Assembly (NCBI GenBank): GCA_903844135.1
Contig: CAIMSN010000048.1
Coordinates: forward strand, 1 to 39,058
Direction of reading: 5' to 3'
Length of the DNA: 39,058 bases
From: an uncultured Rhodospirillales bacterium
GTDB taxonomy: Bacteria; Pseudomonadota; Alphaproteobacteria; Acetobacterales; Acetobacteraceae
Both the position numbers and the translations under genes were made by a program. The notes under the pieces were generated by a model. It did no database searches. It was not told the origin of the DNA and saw only the letters and a program-made list of their open reading frames with translations. Below are positions 8,229-16,730 of the stretch, piece after piece (within the stretch, counting starts at the first letter, position 1; the number at the start of each line of letters is the position of its first letter).

Positions 8229-9017
8229 CTATCGCCGCAGCTCCATGCTGATCGGGCCTTCGCGTCGTCCGTGGGTGAACTGGTCGACCATCGGATTGCC
8301 GCTCTCCAGCAGCGAGCTGGCCGGTCCCTGCCAGACCAGCTTGCCCCGGTAGAGCATCGCCGCGCGGTCGCCGATCCGGGTGGCGGAGGCCATGTCGTGG
8401 GTGATGGCGATCGCGGTGCTGCCGAGGCGCTTGACGCAGTCGACAATCAGTCCGTCGATCACCGCCCCCATGATCGGGTCGAGCCCGGTGGTCGGCTCGT
8501 CGAAGAACAGGATGTCCGGACGCGCGGCGATGGCGCGGGCCAGGCCGACCCGCTTCTGCATGCCGCCGGACAGCTCGGCCGGAGACAGGTCGCCGACGCT
8601 GGGATCGAGCCCGACCTGACGCAGCACGTCGCCGGCCTTGCTCCTGGCCTCCACGCGCCCGATCCGCCCCTTGCCGCGACGCGCCAGCAGGCCGAACGCC
8701 ACGTTCTCCCAGACCGGCAGGCTGTCGAACAGGGCACCGTTCTGGAACAGCATGCCGATGCGTTCGCGGGTGGCGTCCTGCGCGCGCCGCGTCTGACCCA
8801 GCACGTCGACGCCGTCGATCTCGATGGTGCCGGCATCCGGCTGGATCAGGCCGAGGATGCAGCGCAGCAGCACCGACTTGCCGCTGCCCGAGCCGCCGAT
8901 CACCACCATCGAGGTGCCGGTCTCGACATCGAGATCGATGCCGTCGAGCACCCGCTTCGGACCGAAGCTCTTGCTCAGACCGCGGATGCGGATCTTGGGA
9001 GAGGCGATGCCGCTCAT
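8229..9017 (-). CDS. mlaF: ABC transporter ATPase, MlaF/Ttg2A type
   Basis: This is the cytoplasmic ATPase of an MCE/Mla-type ABC system that moves phospholipid or other hydrophobic molecules between the membranes. The 262-residue protein has Walker A GGSGSGKS (41-48), FQNGALFDSL of the Q-loop region typical of MlaF, signature LSGGMQKRVGLARA (from 149), Walker B DEPTTGLD (173-180) and the H-loop ITHD (His 207). The ATG at 9017 overlaps the TGA of the permease gene by 4 bases (ATGA, 9014-9017), indicating translational coupling. A longer reading through the same frame upstream is antisense-like and not real. No mlaD, mlaC or mlaB gene is adjacent; the next gene downstream encodes a small exported protein of unknown family. 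Confidence 0.92.
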   Translation of the reverse strand: MSGIASPKIRIRGLSKSFGPKRVLDGIDLDVETGTSMVVIGGSGSGKSVLLRCILGLIQPDAGTIEIDGVDVLGQTRRAQDATRERIGMLFQNGALFDSLPVWENVAFGLLARRGKGRIGRVEARSKAGDVLRQVGLDPSVGDLSPAELSGGMQKRVGLARAIAARPDILFFDEPTTGLDPIMGAVIDGLIVDCVKRLGSTAIAITHDMASATRIGDRAAMLYRGKLVWQGPASSLLESGNPMVDQFTHGRREGPISMELRR

Positions 9018-9799
9018 CGGGAGAAGAACATCTCGGTCAGCACGTAGTCGAACGACAGGATCAGGATCGAGGCGGCGACCACCGCGGCGGTGGTCGAGCC
9101 GCCGACGCCCTGCGCGCCGCCCTTGCTGTTGTAGCCCTGGTAGCAGCCCATCAGCGCGATCAGGAACCCGAACACCGCCGCCTTGGCCAGTCCGACGGTC
9201 ACGTCGGTCGGCTGCACGAAGCCGATCGTGTTGGCGACGTAGGCCGAGGGCGAGAAGCCGAGCTTGATCACCGAGACCACGAATCCGCCCATGACGCCGA
9301 GGATGTCGGCGATCACCACCAGCAGCGGCAGCGCCAGCAGGCCGGCCAGCAGGCGGGGCGCCACCAGATATTTCATCGGGTTGGTGGAGAGCGTGCCGAG
9401 GGCGTCGATCTGGTCGGTCACGCGCATGGTGCCGATCTCGGCTGCCATCGCCGCACCGACCCTGCCGGCGACCATCAGCCCGGCCAGCACCGGCCCCAGC
9501 TCGCGCACCACCGACAGCACGACGATGTCGGCGACCGCGGACTGCGCGTTGAAGCGGGAGAAGCCGGTGAAGGATTGGAGCGCGATCACCATGCCGGAGA
9601 ACACCGCGGTCAGCGCCACCACCGGCAGGCTGAAGAAGGCGAACTCCAGGAAGGCGGTGACGAAATTGCGCCAGTAGAACGGCGGCCGGAACCAGTGCGA
9701 CACGCCGTTCAGGGCGAACAGGGCCAGGCGGCCGGCGCCACGGACCGTGTCGAGCACGCCGCGCCCGAGAGCTGCGATCAGAAGAGAGAGGCGCATCAC
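9014..9799 (-). CDS. mlaE: ABC transporter permease, MlaE family
   Basis: The inner-membrane permease of an MCE/Mla-type transporter, 261 residues with about five to six hydrophobic segments. The conserved MlaE core is clear: ALQSFTGFSRFNAQSAVADI, VRELGPVLAGLMVAGRVGAA, AAEIGTMRVTDQIDALGTL and the C-terminal GGAQGVGGSTTAAVVAAS. The start is either GTG at 9799 or the ATG immediately after it at 9796 (the protein begins M-M-R by the longer choice). The gene is divergent from the UXS gene, with 92 bases between them that must hold promoters for both. It overlaps the ATPase gene by 4 bases. Known homologues export or import phospholipids, toluene (Ttg2) or, with different binding proteins, other lipids; the substrate here is not shown. 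Confidence 0.93.
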   Translation of the reverse strand: MMRLSLLIAALGRGVLDTVRGAGRLALFALNGVSHWFRPPFYWRNFVTAFLEFAFFSLPVVALTAVFSGMVIALQSFTGFSRFNAQSAVADIVVLSVVRELGPVLAGLMVAGRVGAAMAAEIGTMRVTDQIDALGTLSTNPMKYLVAPRLLAGLLALPLLVVIADILGVMGGFVVSVIKLGFSPSAYVANTIGFVQPTDVTVGLAKAAVFGFLIALMGCYQGYNSKGGAQGVGGSTTAAVVAASILILSFDYVLTEMFFSR

Positions 9800-9891
9800 G
9801 AAGCGTGTCTGGCCGGGCGGATGCGAACACTCATGGTGGTTGCGTATAGCCGCATCGGCCGCGCTTTCAAACCGGGCGTCGAGCCGTTACG

Positions 9892-10923
9892 ATGGCGACG
9901 CCGCGCCGGCCGGGATGGTGTCACGCAATGCTGTCTGAGACCGGGTTCGTCAGGAAGCGGGTGCTGGTGACCGGTGGGGCGGGCTTCCTCGGCTCGCACC
10001 TGTGCGAGCGCCTGCTCGCAGACGGCCACGACGTGCTGTGCGTGGACAATTATTTCACCGGTGCGAAGGACAATATCGCGCCGCTGTTCGCCTCGGCGAA
10101 CTTCGAGGCGCTCCGGCACGACATCAGCACGCCGCTGATGGCCGAGGTGGACGAGATCTACAATCTCGCCTGTCCGGCCTCGCCGCGACACTACCAGTAC
10201 GACCCGGTGCAGACCCTCAAGACCAGCGTCCTCGGCGCGATCCACATGCTGGGGATCGCCCGGAGGACCGGTGCCAGGGCGTTCCAGGCCTCGACCAGCG
10301 AGGTCTATGGCGACCCGGACGTGCATCCGCAGCCCGAGGATTATTGCGGCAACGTCAATCCGCTCGGGCCGCGCGCCTGCTACGACGAGGGCAAGCGCTG
10401 CGCCGAGACGCTGTTCTTCGACCATCGGCGCAAGCACGGCACCAGCATCAAGGTGGTGCGAATCTTCAACACCTACGGGCCGCGCATGCATCCAGAGGAT
10501 GGGCGGGTGGTGTCCAACTTCATCACCCAGGCGCTGCGCGGCCAGGACATCACCCTCTATGGCGACGGCAGCCAGACCCGGGCCTTCTGCTACGTGTCGG
10601 ACATGATCGAGGGGTTCGTGCGGATGATGCGGACGCCGGACGACGTGACCGGACCGGTCAATCTCGGCAATCCGCACGAACTGACCGTGCGCGACCTGGC
10701 CGAGCGGATCCTGGCGCTGACCGGGTCGCGCTCGAAGCTGGTGTTCGCCGCCCTGCCACAGGACGACCCGACCCAGCGCTGCCCGGATATCGGCCGTGCC
10801 AAGGCCCTGCTCGACTGGCAGCCGACGGTGGAGCTGGACGAGGGCCTCACCCGGACGATCGCCTATTTCGACGCGCTGCTCGGCGGGCGGAGGGCGAGAC
10901 TCTCGGTCCCGGCGACGGGCTGA
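9892..10923 (+). CDS. UDP-glucuronate decarboxylase-like NAD-dependent epimerase (UXS)
   Basis: Extended short-chain dehydrogenase, 343 residues, most like UDP-xylose synthase, which converts UDP-glucuronate to UDP-xylose with NAD recycled in the active site. Visible features are the dinucleotide loop [12 protein letters not shown] (from 27), [30 protein letters not shown] (a strong UXS signature), TSEVYGDP, catalytic Tyr164 and Lys168 in [10 protein letters not shown], and [21 protein letters not shown]. The start may be ATG 9892 or ATG 9928 (residue 13); the second is closer to the conserved core, and neither has a clear ribosome site. No glycosyltransferase or polysaccharide genes are adjacent, so the destination of the UDP-sugar cannot be read from context. 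It converges on the MFS gene at 10931 with only 7 bases between stops. Confidence 0.9.
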   Translation: MATPRRPGWCHAMLSETGFVRKRVLVTGGAGFLGSHLCERLLADGHDVLCVDNYFTGAKDNIAPLFASANFEALRHDISTPLMAEVDEIYNLACPASPRHYQYDPVQTLKTSVLGAIHMLGIARRTGARAFQASTSEVYGDPDVHPQPEDYCGNVNPLGPRACYDEGKRCAETLFFDHRRKHGTSIKVVRIFNTYGPRMHPEDGRVVSNFITQALRGQDITLYGDGSQTRAFCYVSDMIEGFVRMMRTPDDVTGPVNLGNPHELTVRDLAERILALTGSRSKLVFAALPQDDPTQRCPDIGRAKALLDWQPTVELDEGLTRTIAYFDALLGGRRARLSVPATG

Positions 10924-10930
10924 CCCTGGG

Positions 10931-12322
10931 TCATCGGGAGGACGGCGGAAGTCTGATCGGCAGAGTGCTGGCCACGCAGAACAGGACGGACTGGAGCGCC
11001 AGCATCGCCAGCAACGGCAGGGTGAACGCGCGCGGGCCGGAGCCGGGATGCGCGGCCTGCCCGGAGGCGACCAGCAGGGCCAGGACCGTGGTCGCGACCG
11101 GGCCGCCCAGCCGCTGGGCGATGTTGCTCGCCGTGGTGGCGATCGGGATGGTCTCCCTGGGGACGGCGGCATAGGACGCGGACAGCGCCGGAACGCCGAT
11201 CGCGCCCTGCGCGGCGCCGCGCAGGAACAGCGCGCCCGTCATCAGCGCCATGGAGAACCCGCTCAGGCTCATCCACAGCATCGGCAGAGTGGCGAGCACG
11301 CCCAGCAGCGCCCCGCCGGCAGAGACCGAGCGGCAGCCGAACCGCGCCGTGAGCGACCCGGTCGCGGGATAGACGCACAGCATGCCGAGCCCCTGCGCCG
11401 CCAGCGTCCAGCCGGCCTGCGACGGCGAGAACCGCCAGCCGACGATCAGGAACAGCGGCAGCAGCATCTGGCCGGCGAAGGCGACCCCATTGGACAGGAA
11501 CAGGGCGACGGTCGCGCTCCGGAAGATCCGGTTGCCGAACAGACGCACATCCACCAGAGCCCGATCCTTGCTGCGCAGCGCATGCAGGACGAAACCGGTC
11601 ATGAGCAGCAGACCGGCGGCGAGACTGAGAAGCCCGGCCGGCTGCCGCGCCCTGTCGAGCCCGTAGAGCAGGGAGACCAGGGCCGGAGAGATCAGCAGGA
11701 AGCCGAGCGCATCGAACCGGCGGCGCTCCGCGGCGGGCGCGTCGCGCGGCAGCAGCAGGGCGGCCAGGACCAGGCCGAGAATGCCGAGCGGGAGATTGAC
11801 GTAGAACAGCCATCGCCAACCGGCATGCGCCACGATCAGCCCGGCGATGCTCGGTCCCAGGATCGGCGCGAGCAGCACCGGCATCGCCATGAATCCGATC
11901 ACCCGGGCCATGTGCCGGCCGGCAACGCGCGCCACCATCATCTGCGCCATCGGCGCCAGCAGCCCGCCGGAGAGGCCCTGCAGCAGCCGGGCGGCGATCA
12001 GCCCGTCGATCGACCGGGCGGCGCCGCACAGCAGCGATGCCAGGGTGAAGGCGGAGAAGCAGGCCAGATACAAGGTCTTGGCGCCGAACCGGTCGACCAG
12101 CCAGCCGTTGAGCGGCAGCATCAGCGCCAGCGCCAGCAGGTAGCCGCCGATCACCCATTGCACCGTGACGATCGGGGCGTGCAGCGCCTGGCCGATGCTC
12201 GACAGCGAGACGCCGACGATGGTGGCGTCCATCTGCGTCATCAGCGGCCCCAGCACCACCACGGCGACGGTGCGCCAGACCAGCGGATCCAGACGGTCGG
12301 GCGTGTCGGCCGCTTCACTCAT
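10931..12322 (-). CDS. DHA2-type MFS drug exporter (EmrB/QacA-like)
   Basis: A 463-residue membrane protein with about 14 hydrophobic segments. It has the DHA2 helix 1 motif TQMDATIVGVSLSSIGQAL, the loop motif GWLVDRFGAKTLYLA, RLLQGLSGGLLAPMAQMM in helix 4, and GFMAMPVLLAPILGPSIAG, the antiporter motif C region. The family exports drugs, dyes or acids in exchange for protons. No EmrA-like adaptor is beside it. The start ATG at 12322 lies 43 bases after the stop of the hybrid histidine kinase on the same strand, so it may be the third gene of a tdk - kinase - exporter transcript. No clear ribosome site is seen at the start. Substrate unknown. Confidence 0.9.
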   Translation of the reverse strand: MSEAADTPDRLDPLVWRTVAVVVLGPLMTQMDATIVGVSLSSIGQALHAPIVTVQWVIGGYLLALALMLPLNGWLVDRFGAKTLYLACFSAFTLASLLCGAARSIDGLIAARLLQGLSGGLLAPMAQMMVARVAGRHMARVIGFMAMPVLLAPILGPSIAGLIVAHAGWRWLFYVNLPLGILGLVLAALLLPRDAPAAERRRFDALGFLLISPALVSLLYGLDRARQPAGLLSLAAGLLLMTGFVLHALRSKDRALVDVRLFGNRIFRSATVALFLSNGVAFAGQMLLPLFLIVGWRFSPSQAGWTLAAQGLGMLCVYPATGSLTARFGCRSVSAGGALLGVLATLPMLWMSLSGFSMALMTGALFLRGAAQGAIGVPALSASYAAVPRETIPIATTASNIAQRLGGPVATTVLALLVASGQAAHPGSGPRAFTLPLLAMLALQSVLFCVASTLPIRLPPSSR

Positions 12323-12365
12323 CGGACGGTCGCAACGACGCGATCCCGGTGCGCCAGACGCAAGC

Positions 12366-14450
12366 TCAATCCGCCAGCACGCCGCCGATCTTGTCCAGCA
12401 GCGTGGCGCTGCGGAACGGCTTGAGCAGGATGCGCCGCTCGGCGATGTCGGCCAGCGCGGTCAGGTCGGCGTAGCCGGTCACGAACAGGACCTTGAGGTC
12501 GGGCTGGTGCTTGCGTGCGGCGCGCGACAGCTCGTGGCCGTTCATCCCCGGCATCGCATAGTCGGTGACCATCAGATCGACCCGCCCGGCTTCGGCGAGG
12601 CGCTCCATCGCCTCCGCGCCGCTCGCCGCCTCGATCACCCGGTAGCCGGCCTCGGCGACGATGGTGCTGGTGACGTCGCGGACGGCGAGATCGTCATCGA
12701 CCAGCAGCACCAGATGGCTCGGTTGCGGCGCGGCGGGCTGCGGCGAGTCCGGCACCGGCGGAATCGCGAACGAGGCGGGCGTCGCGGCGGCGAGCGGCAG
12801 GGGCGTCGCCGGTTCGGCCCCCGCCGGAAGCTCGGCGCGCGGCAGCAGGATCGCCGCGCGGGTGCCCTCGCCCGGCGTCGACGCGAGCGTGACGATGCCG
12901 CCGGACTGGCGGGCGAAGCCGTACACCTGGGCCAGACCGAGCCCGGACCCCTTGCCGGGCGGCTTGGTGGTGAAGAACGGCTCGAACGCCCGCGCCAGAT
13001 GCGACGGGCTCATGCCGCGACCGGTGTCGCTGACCGAGATCTCGACATAGTCGCCAGCGCCCGGCAGCCCGAGCATGTCCGCCTCCTCCGCTCCGACCGG
13101 ACGGTTGGCGGTGGCGATGGTGATGGCGCCGCCGACCTCCATCGCGTCGTGCGCGTTGAGCGCGAGGTTCAGGATCATCCGCTCGATCTGGGTGCGGTCG
13201 ACGAAGGCCGGCCAGAGCCCGTCCTGCAGGCTGGTCGCGACCTCGATGCCGCCGCCGGTCGCCGCAGGCAGCAGGCCGCGCAGCTCCGCGACGGTATCGT
13301 TGAGGTCGGTCGGCTTCGGCTCCAGGCGCTGACGCCGGGCGAAGGCCAGCAATTGTCGGGTCAGGTTGCCGCCGCGCTCGGCCGCCTCGCGCATCGCCGC
13401 CAGCCGGCCCGCCATCCTGCCCTGGGCGTGCGGATCCAGCACGCCGCCGTCCCGGGTGGAGGCCTCGAGGAATTCGATGTTGCCGATGATGACGGTGAGC
13501 AGGTTGTTGAAATCGTGCGCGACGCCGGAGGTGAGCTGGCCGACCGCCTCGATCCGCTCGGCCTTGGCCAGCCTGGCCTCGGTGCGGCCGCGATCGGTGA
13601 TCTCCTCGAACAGCCGGCGCTCCATGTCCTCGCGCTGACGGCGCGCGTCGGTGCGGGCCAGCACCAGCGCGTCGATCTCGGTGCTGGTGCCGACATAGGC
13701 GATGCCGGCGCCCGGCGCAGGCAGGAGCGCGGCATCGGCCGGGCTCGCCAGGGTGCGGAACCAGCGGTACTGGCCGTCGCGATGCAACAGCCGGTGCTCG
13801 ATCTCGATCGGCGTCGCGGTGCCGATCGCCACGCTCCAGCGCTCCAGGACCGCGTCGCGCTCGTCGGGATGCAGCATGGAGCCCAGCCGATCCGGATGGA
13901 CCGGGCCCTCGTCATGGTCCAGGCCGTACTCCGACCAGAGCCGGCCGAGCGGCTCGATCAGACCGTCCTGGCGCACGGTGAACATCAGGTGCGGCAGGCA
14001 GTCCATCAGCCTGGCGCCGTTCAGCGCATCCGCCACCGCATTGGACAGGCGCTCGGTCGCGTGAACCTCGTCCGCGCCCTGGCCCGCTTCATGGCCCGCT
14101 CCCTCCCATCTGGCGACCAGAGCGCCGGCGGTGCCGGGCACGTCGAACGGCGCCACCACCAGCCGATCCCGGTCACGGACGGTCAGCACGGCAAGGCGGC
14201 TCTCGGCGACCGCCTTCGCGGCGGCGCCGTCCGGGTCGGTCAGAAAGGCCCGGGTCGACCCGTCCAGCCCGGCGCATCCCATCGCCCGGAGCGCGCCCTG
14301 CTCGCGCAGCAGCACGCATACCCCGTCGCAGCCGATCGCCTGACGGCCGCCGTCGCGCACCATCCTGAGGATCTGCGGCAGGCTGCGGGTCGCGGCGAGC
14401 CGCTCGAGAGGCGAGGCCGGAGCCCCGCGCCCGTGCTGGAGGACGTTCAT
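12366..14450 (-). CDS. hybrid histidine kinase (GAF-PAS-HisKA-HATPase-REC)
   Basis: A 694-residue soluble sensor kinase with no obvious membrane segment. In order: a GAF-like region (about 15-150), a PAS fold (about 160-275; YRWFRTLASPADAALLPAP), a coiled linker, HisKA with GVAHDFNNLLTVIIGN (phospho-accepting His about 312), an HATPase domain with N-box NLALNAHDAM, G1 VSDTGRGMS and G2 GKGSGLGLAQVYGFARQSGG, a Pro/Ala-rich linker, and a receiver domain with VDDD, TDYAMPGMNG (Asp about 630), VTGYAD and LLKPF. The HDFNN box places it in the HisKA group common in alphaproteobacterial hybrid kinases. Its ATG at 14450 overlaps the TGA of the thymidine kinase gene (ATGA). No separate response regulator is nearby, so its phosphotransfer partner and output are unknown. 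Signal: possibly redox, light or a small ligand via GAF/PAS, not determinable. Confidence 0.9.
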   Translation of the reverse strand: MNVLQHGRGAPASPLERLAATRSLPQILRMVRDGGRQAIGCDGVCVLLREQGALRAMGCAGLDGSTRAFLTDPDGAAAKAVAESRLAVLTVRDRDRLVVAPFDVPGTAGALVARWEGAGHEAGQGADEVHATERLSNAVADALNGARLMDCLPHLMFTVRQDGLIEPLGRLWSEYGLDHDEGPVHPDRLGSMLHPDERDAVLERWSVAIGTATPIEIEHRLLHRDGQYRWFRTLASPADAALLPAPGAGIAYVGTSTEIDALVLARTDARRQREDMERRLFEEITDRGRTEARLAKAERIEAVGQLTSGVAHDFNNLLTVIIGNIEFLEASTRDGGVLDPHAQGRMAGRLAAMREAAERGGNLTRQLLAFARRQRLEPKPTDLNDTVAELRGLLPAATGGGIEVATSLQDGLWPAFVDRTQIERMILNLALNAHDAMEVGGAITIATANRPVGAEEADMLGLPGAGDYVEISVSDTGRGMSPSHLARAFEPFFTTKPPGKGSGLGLAQVYGFARQSGGIVTLASTPGEGTRAAILLPRAELPAGAEPATPLPLAAATPASFAIPPVPDSPQPAAPQPSHLVLLVDDDLAVRDVTSTIVAEAGYRVIEAASGAEAMERLAEAGRVDLMVTDYAMPGMNGHELSRAARKHQPDLKVLFVTGYADLTALADIAERRILLKPFRSATLLDKIGGVLAD

Positions 14451-15088
14451 CGGGAAACGCCGGCCGCGAGCCGGCGGCGCGCGGACCTGTGCGGACCGGC
14501 CTTCGCCGCCGGGACGGCGTCGGGCGGCGACCAGTGCAGATCGCAGCGCGCCTCGTAGAGCTCGTCGCAGCCGAGCTCGAGCCGGCGTCCGGTTTCCTGG
14601 CGCTTGGCGGTCCAGCAGGCCGGGGCGTCGCAGACATGGCAGCGCGCGGTGAGCCTTACATGACGGGCCGCATGCCCGGCCAGCCGCGCCACCGGCTCGA
14701 ACGGGCGCTTCAGGTAGTCGGTGTCCAGGCCGCCGACCACCACCTTCTGGCCGCTCGCCACCGCGCCCAGCACCTCGTCGACGATGTCGCCGTCGTAATG
14801 CGGCGCGACCAGGAACTGCACCTCGTCGATCACCAGGGTGCGCGCCGAGGCCGCCTGCGCCGGCCAGGACGAGACCGGAAGGGCGGCGATGCTGGAGCCG
14901 TCGCGGCTGGACACCAGCGAGACGCCGTCGCGCACGTCGAACGCGGGCTTGAGCACCAGCACGCCGCCGTCGCACGCCGACGCGTGGGCGATCAGCGCGG
15001 ACGACTTGCCGGCGAACATCGGTCCGGTCATCAGCAGCAGCGCGCCGGTCGTGGCAGTGGTGCGTGGAACACTGGCGTATCTGGTCAT
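14447..15088 (-). CDS. tdk: thymidine kinase
   Basis: Type II thymidine kinase that phosphorylates thymidine to dTMP for salvage. The 213-residue protein shows the P-loop GPMFAGKSS (22-30), the Walker B-like VIDEVQFL, GLDTDYLKRPFEPV, which resembles the lasso and base-binding region, and zinc-site cysteines CHVCDAPACW plus CDLH near the end. The TK-type sequence is divergent in places: after the P-loop it lacks some usual residues and has a C-terminal basic tail. ATG 15088 is the first start giving a normal N-terminus; the frame runs on upstream but is the antisense of trpS. It ends overlapping the hybrid kinase start by 4 bases. The divergent trpS starts 162 bases away. Confidence 0.87.
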   Translation of the reverse strand: MTRYASVPRTTATTGALLLMTGPMFAGKSSALIAHASACDGGVLVLKPAFDVRDGVSLVSSRDGSSIAALPVSSWPAQAASARTLVIDEVQFLVAPHYDGDIVDEVLGAVASGQKVVVGGLDTDYLKRPFEPVARLAGHAARHVRLTARCHVCDAPACWTAKRQETGRRLELGCDELYEARCDLHWSPPDAVPAAKAGPHRSARRRLAAGVSR

Positions 15089-15250
15089 CGGGTCCGTCCA
15101 TAGCGTGACCCCGTGTCTCCGCCCATGGGCCAGTGCCCAGGTTGCGGCCCGCTCGCGGGCACGTGTTCGCGAGGAGAGCGTCGCCGCAGGCGAGTGTGGC
15201 AGCGCGACCACGGCTTGACCTGCCGCACGCGAACGCCGGACAAGACCGGC

Positions 15251-16246
15251 ATGCAGCGCATCTTTTCCGGCATCCAGCCCTCCGGCATCCCGACGCTGGG
15301 CAACTATCTCGGCGCCATCCGCAACTGGGTCGCGCTGCAGCAGGGGCACGAATGTCTCTACTGCCTGGTCGACCTGCATGCGATCACAAGCTGGCAGGAT
15401 CCGGCGGCGCTGCGCGACCAGACCCGCACCCAGGCGGCGATCCTGCTGGCGGCCGGCATCGATGCCGAGACGCACATCCTGTTCAACCAGTCCGCGGTCA
15501 GCGCGCATGCCAGGCTGGCCTGGATCTTCAACTGCGTGGCACGGATCGGCTGGCTCAACCGCATGACCCAGTTCAAGGACAAGGCCGGGAAGGATCGCGA
15601 GGCGGTGTCGTCCGGCCTGTACGTCTATCCGAACCTGATGGCGGCCGACATCCACGCCTATCACGCGACCAGGGTGCCGGTCGGCGACGACCAGCGCCAG
15701 CATCTCGAGCTGGCCAACGACATCGCCCAGAAATTCAACCACGACTATGCGGTGGAGTTCTTCCCGGCCATCGAGGCGGTGGTGCCGCCCGAGGCGGCGC
15801 GGGTGATGAGCCTGCGCGACGGCACCAGGAAGATGTCGAAATCCGACCCGTCGGATCAGAGCCGGATCAACCTGACCGACGATGCGGCGACCATCGCGCT
15901 CAAGATACGCCGCGCCAAGACCGATCCGGAGCCGTTGCCGTCCGAGGCGGCCGGGCTCGAGGGCCGGCCCGAGGCGCGCAACCTGGCGACGATCCTGGGC
16001 GCGCTGTCCGGGCGAACCCTCGACCAGGTGCTGGCCGAGCATGGCGGCAGCGGTTTCGGTCCGTTCAAGGAGGCGCTGACCGCGCAGGTGCAGGAGAGCC
16101 TGGCGCCGATCTCCGGCGAGACGCAGCGCCTGCTGTCCGATCCCGGACATCTCGACCGGGTGCTGCGGCGCGGCGCGGAACGCGCCAACGCGATCGCCGA
16201 ACCGATCGTGCGCGAAGCCGAGCGCATCGTCGGCTTCCTGAGCTGA
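15251..16246 (+). CDS. trpS: tryptophanyl-tRNA synthetase
   Basis: Class I aminoacyl-tRNA synthetase that charges tRNA-Trp. The 331-residue protein has the expected length and both signatures: the HIGH-equivalent in [17 protein letters not shown] (TLGN at 15-18) and KMSKS at 194-198 in [15 protein letters not shown]. Other conserved stretches are [16 protein letters not shown]-like [12 protein letters not shown] and [18 protein letters not shown]. The frame is open upstream to a GTG at 15113, but the true start is ATG 15251 because [12 protein letters not shown] is the conserved N-terminus. The 162-base region before it, shared with the divergent tdk, holds no gene I can support. yjbQ begins 13 bases after the stop. 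Confidence 0.97.
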   Translation: MQRIFSGIQPSGIPTLGNYLGAIRNWVALQQGHECLYCLVDLHAITSWQDPAALRDQTRTQAAILLAAGIDAETHILFNQSAVSAHARLAWIFNCVARIGWLNRMTQFKDKAGKDREAVSSGLYVYPNLMAADIHAYHATRVPVGDDQRQHLELANDIAQKFNHDYAVEFFPAIEAVVPPEAARVMSLRDGTRKMSKSDPSDQSRINLTDDAATIALKIRRAKTDPEPLPSEAAGLEGRPEARNLATILGALSGRTLDQVLAEHGGSGFGPFKEALTAQVQESLAPISGETQRLLSDPGHLDRVLRRGAERANAIAEPIVREAERIVGFLS

Positions 16247-16259
16247 ACCGGCGGCTGCG

Positions 16260-16697
16260 ATGCGACAGGCGATCCAGACGCTTTCGGTCGAGACGCGCGG
16301 CAAGGGGCTGAGCGCGATCACCCGCCCGGTGCTGGACTGGGTGGCGGCGCAGGGCATCCGCACCGGCCTGCTGACGCTCTGGTGCCAGCACACCTCGGCC
16401 TCGCTGACGGTGCAGGAGAACGCCTCGCCGGCGGTGCTGGCCGACATCGCCCGCTATTTCGACACCATCGCCCCGGAGGCGCCGGGCCGCTACGCGCACG
16501 ACGACGAGGGCCCGGACGACATGCCGGCGCATCTGCGCGCGATGCTGACCGGCGTGCAGCTCACCATCCCGGTCGCCGATGGCCGCCCGGTGCTGGGAAC
16601 CTGGCAGGGGATCTATCTGTTCGAGCATCGCCGGGCGCCGCATCGTCGCACGATCGTGCTGCATCTGATCGGCGACGCGACGCCCTCGCCGTCCTAG
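16260..16697 (+). CDS. yjbQ: YjbQ/UPF0047 family protein
   Basis: Small cytoplasmic protein of 145 residues belonging to the YjbQ (UPF0047) family, whose members show weak thiamine-phosphate synthase activity in vitro but have no settled cellular role. Family signatures are clear: HTSASLTVQENASPAVL (from 44), GPDDMPAHLRAMLTG and GTWQGIYLFEHR. Length is normal. ATG at 16260 lies 13 bases after the trpS stop, so it is probably expressed with trpS. The conserved histidines and glutamates cluster as in a metal or phosphate-binding pocket known from family structures. Family identity is secure; function is not. Confidence 0.93.
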   Translation: MRQAIQTLSVETRGKGLSAITRPVLDWVAAQGIRTGLLTLWCQHTSASLTVQENASPAVLADIARYFDTIAPEAPGRYAHDDEGPDDMPAHLRAMLTGVQLTIPVADGRPVLGTWQGIYLFEHRRAPHRRTIVLHLIGDATPSPS

Positions 16698-16730
16698 TCT
16701 GCGTCAACCACGAGTACGGAGCCCGGCATC

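Noticed and set aside
5785-8352. Long plus-strand frame opposite radA
   Set aside because: radA and the small exported protein account for the region; the frame is their antisense.
15215-15243. TTGACC-like -35 box before trpS
   Set aside because: The matching -10 position at 17-base spacing (GGACAA) is poor; not enough to call a promoter.
15113-15250. 46-residue N-terminal extension of TrpS from a GTG, containing a CPGC motif
   Set aside because: The conserved TrpS N-terminus starts at ATG 15251 and the extension is Arg-rich and non-conserved in character.
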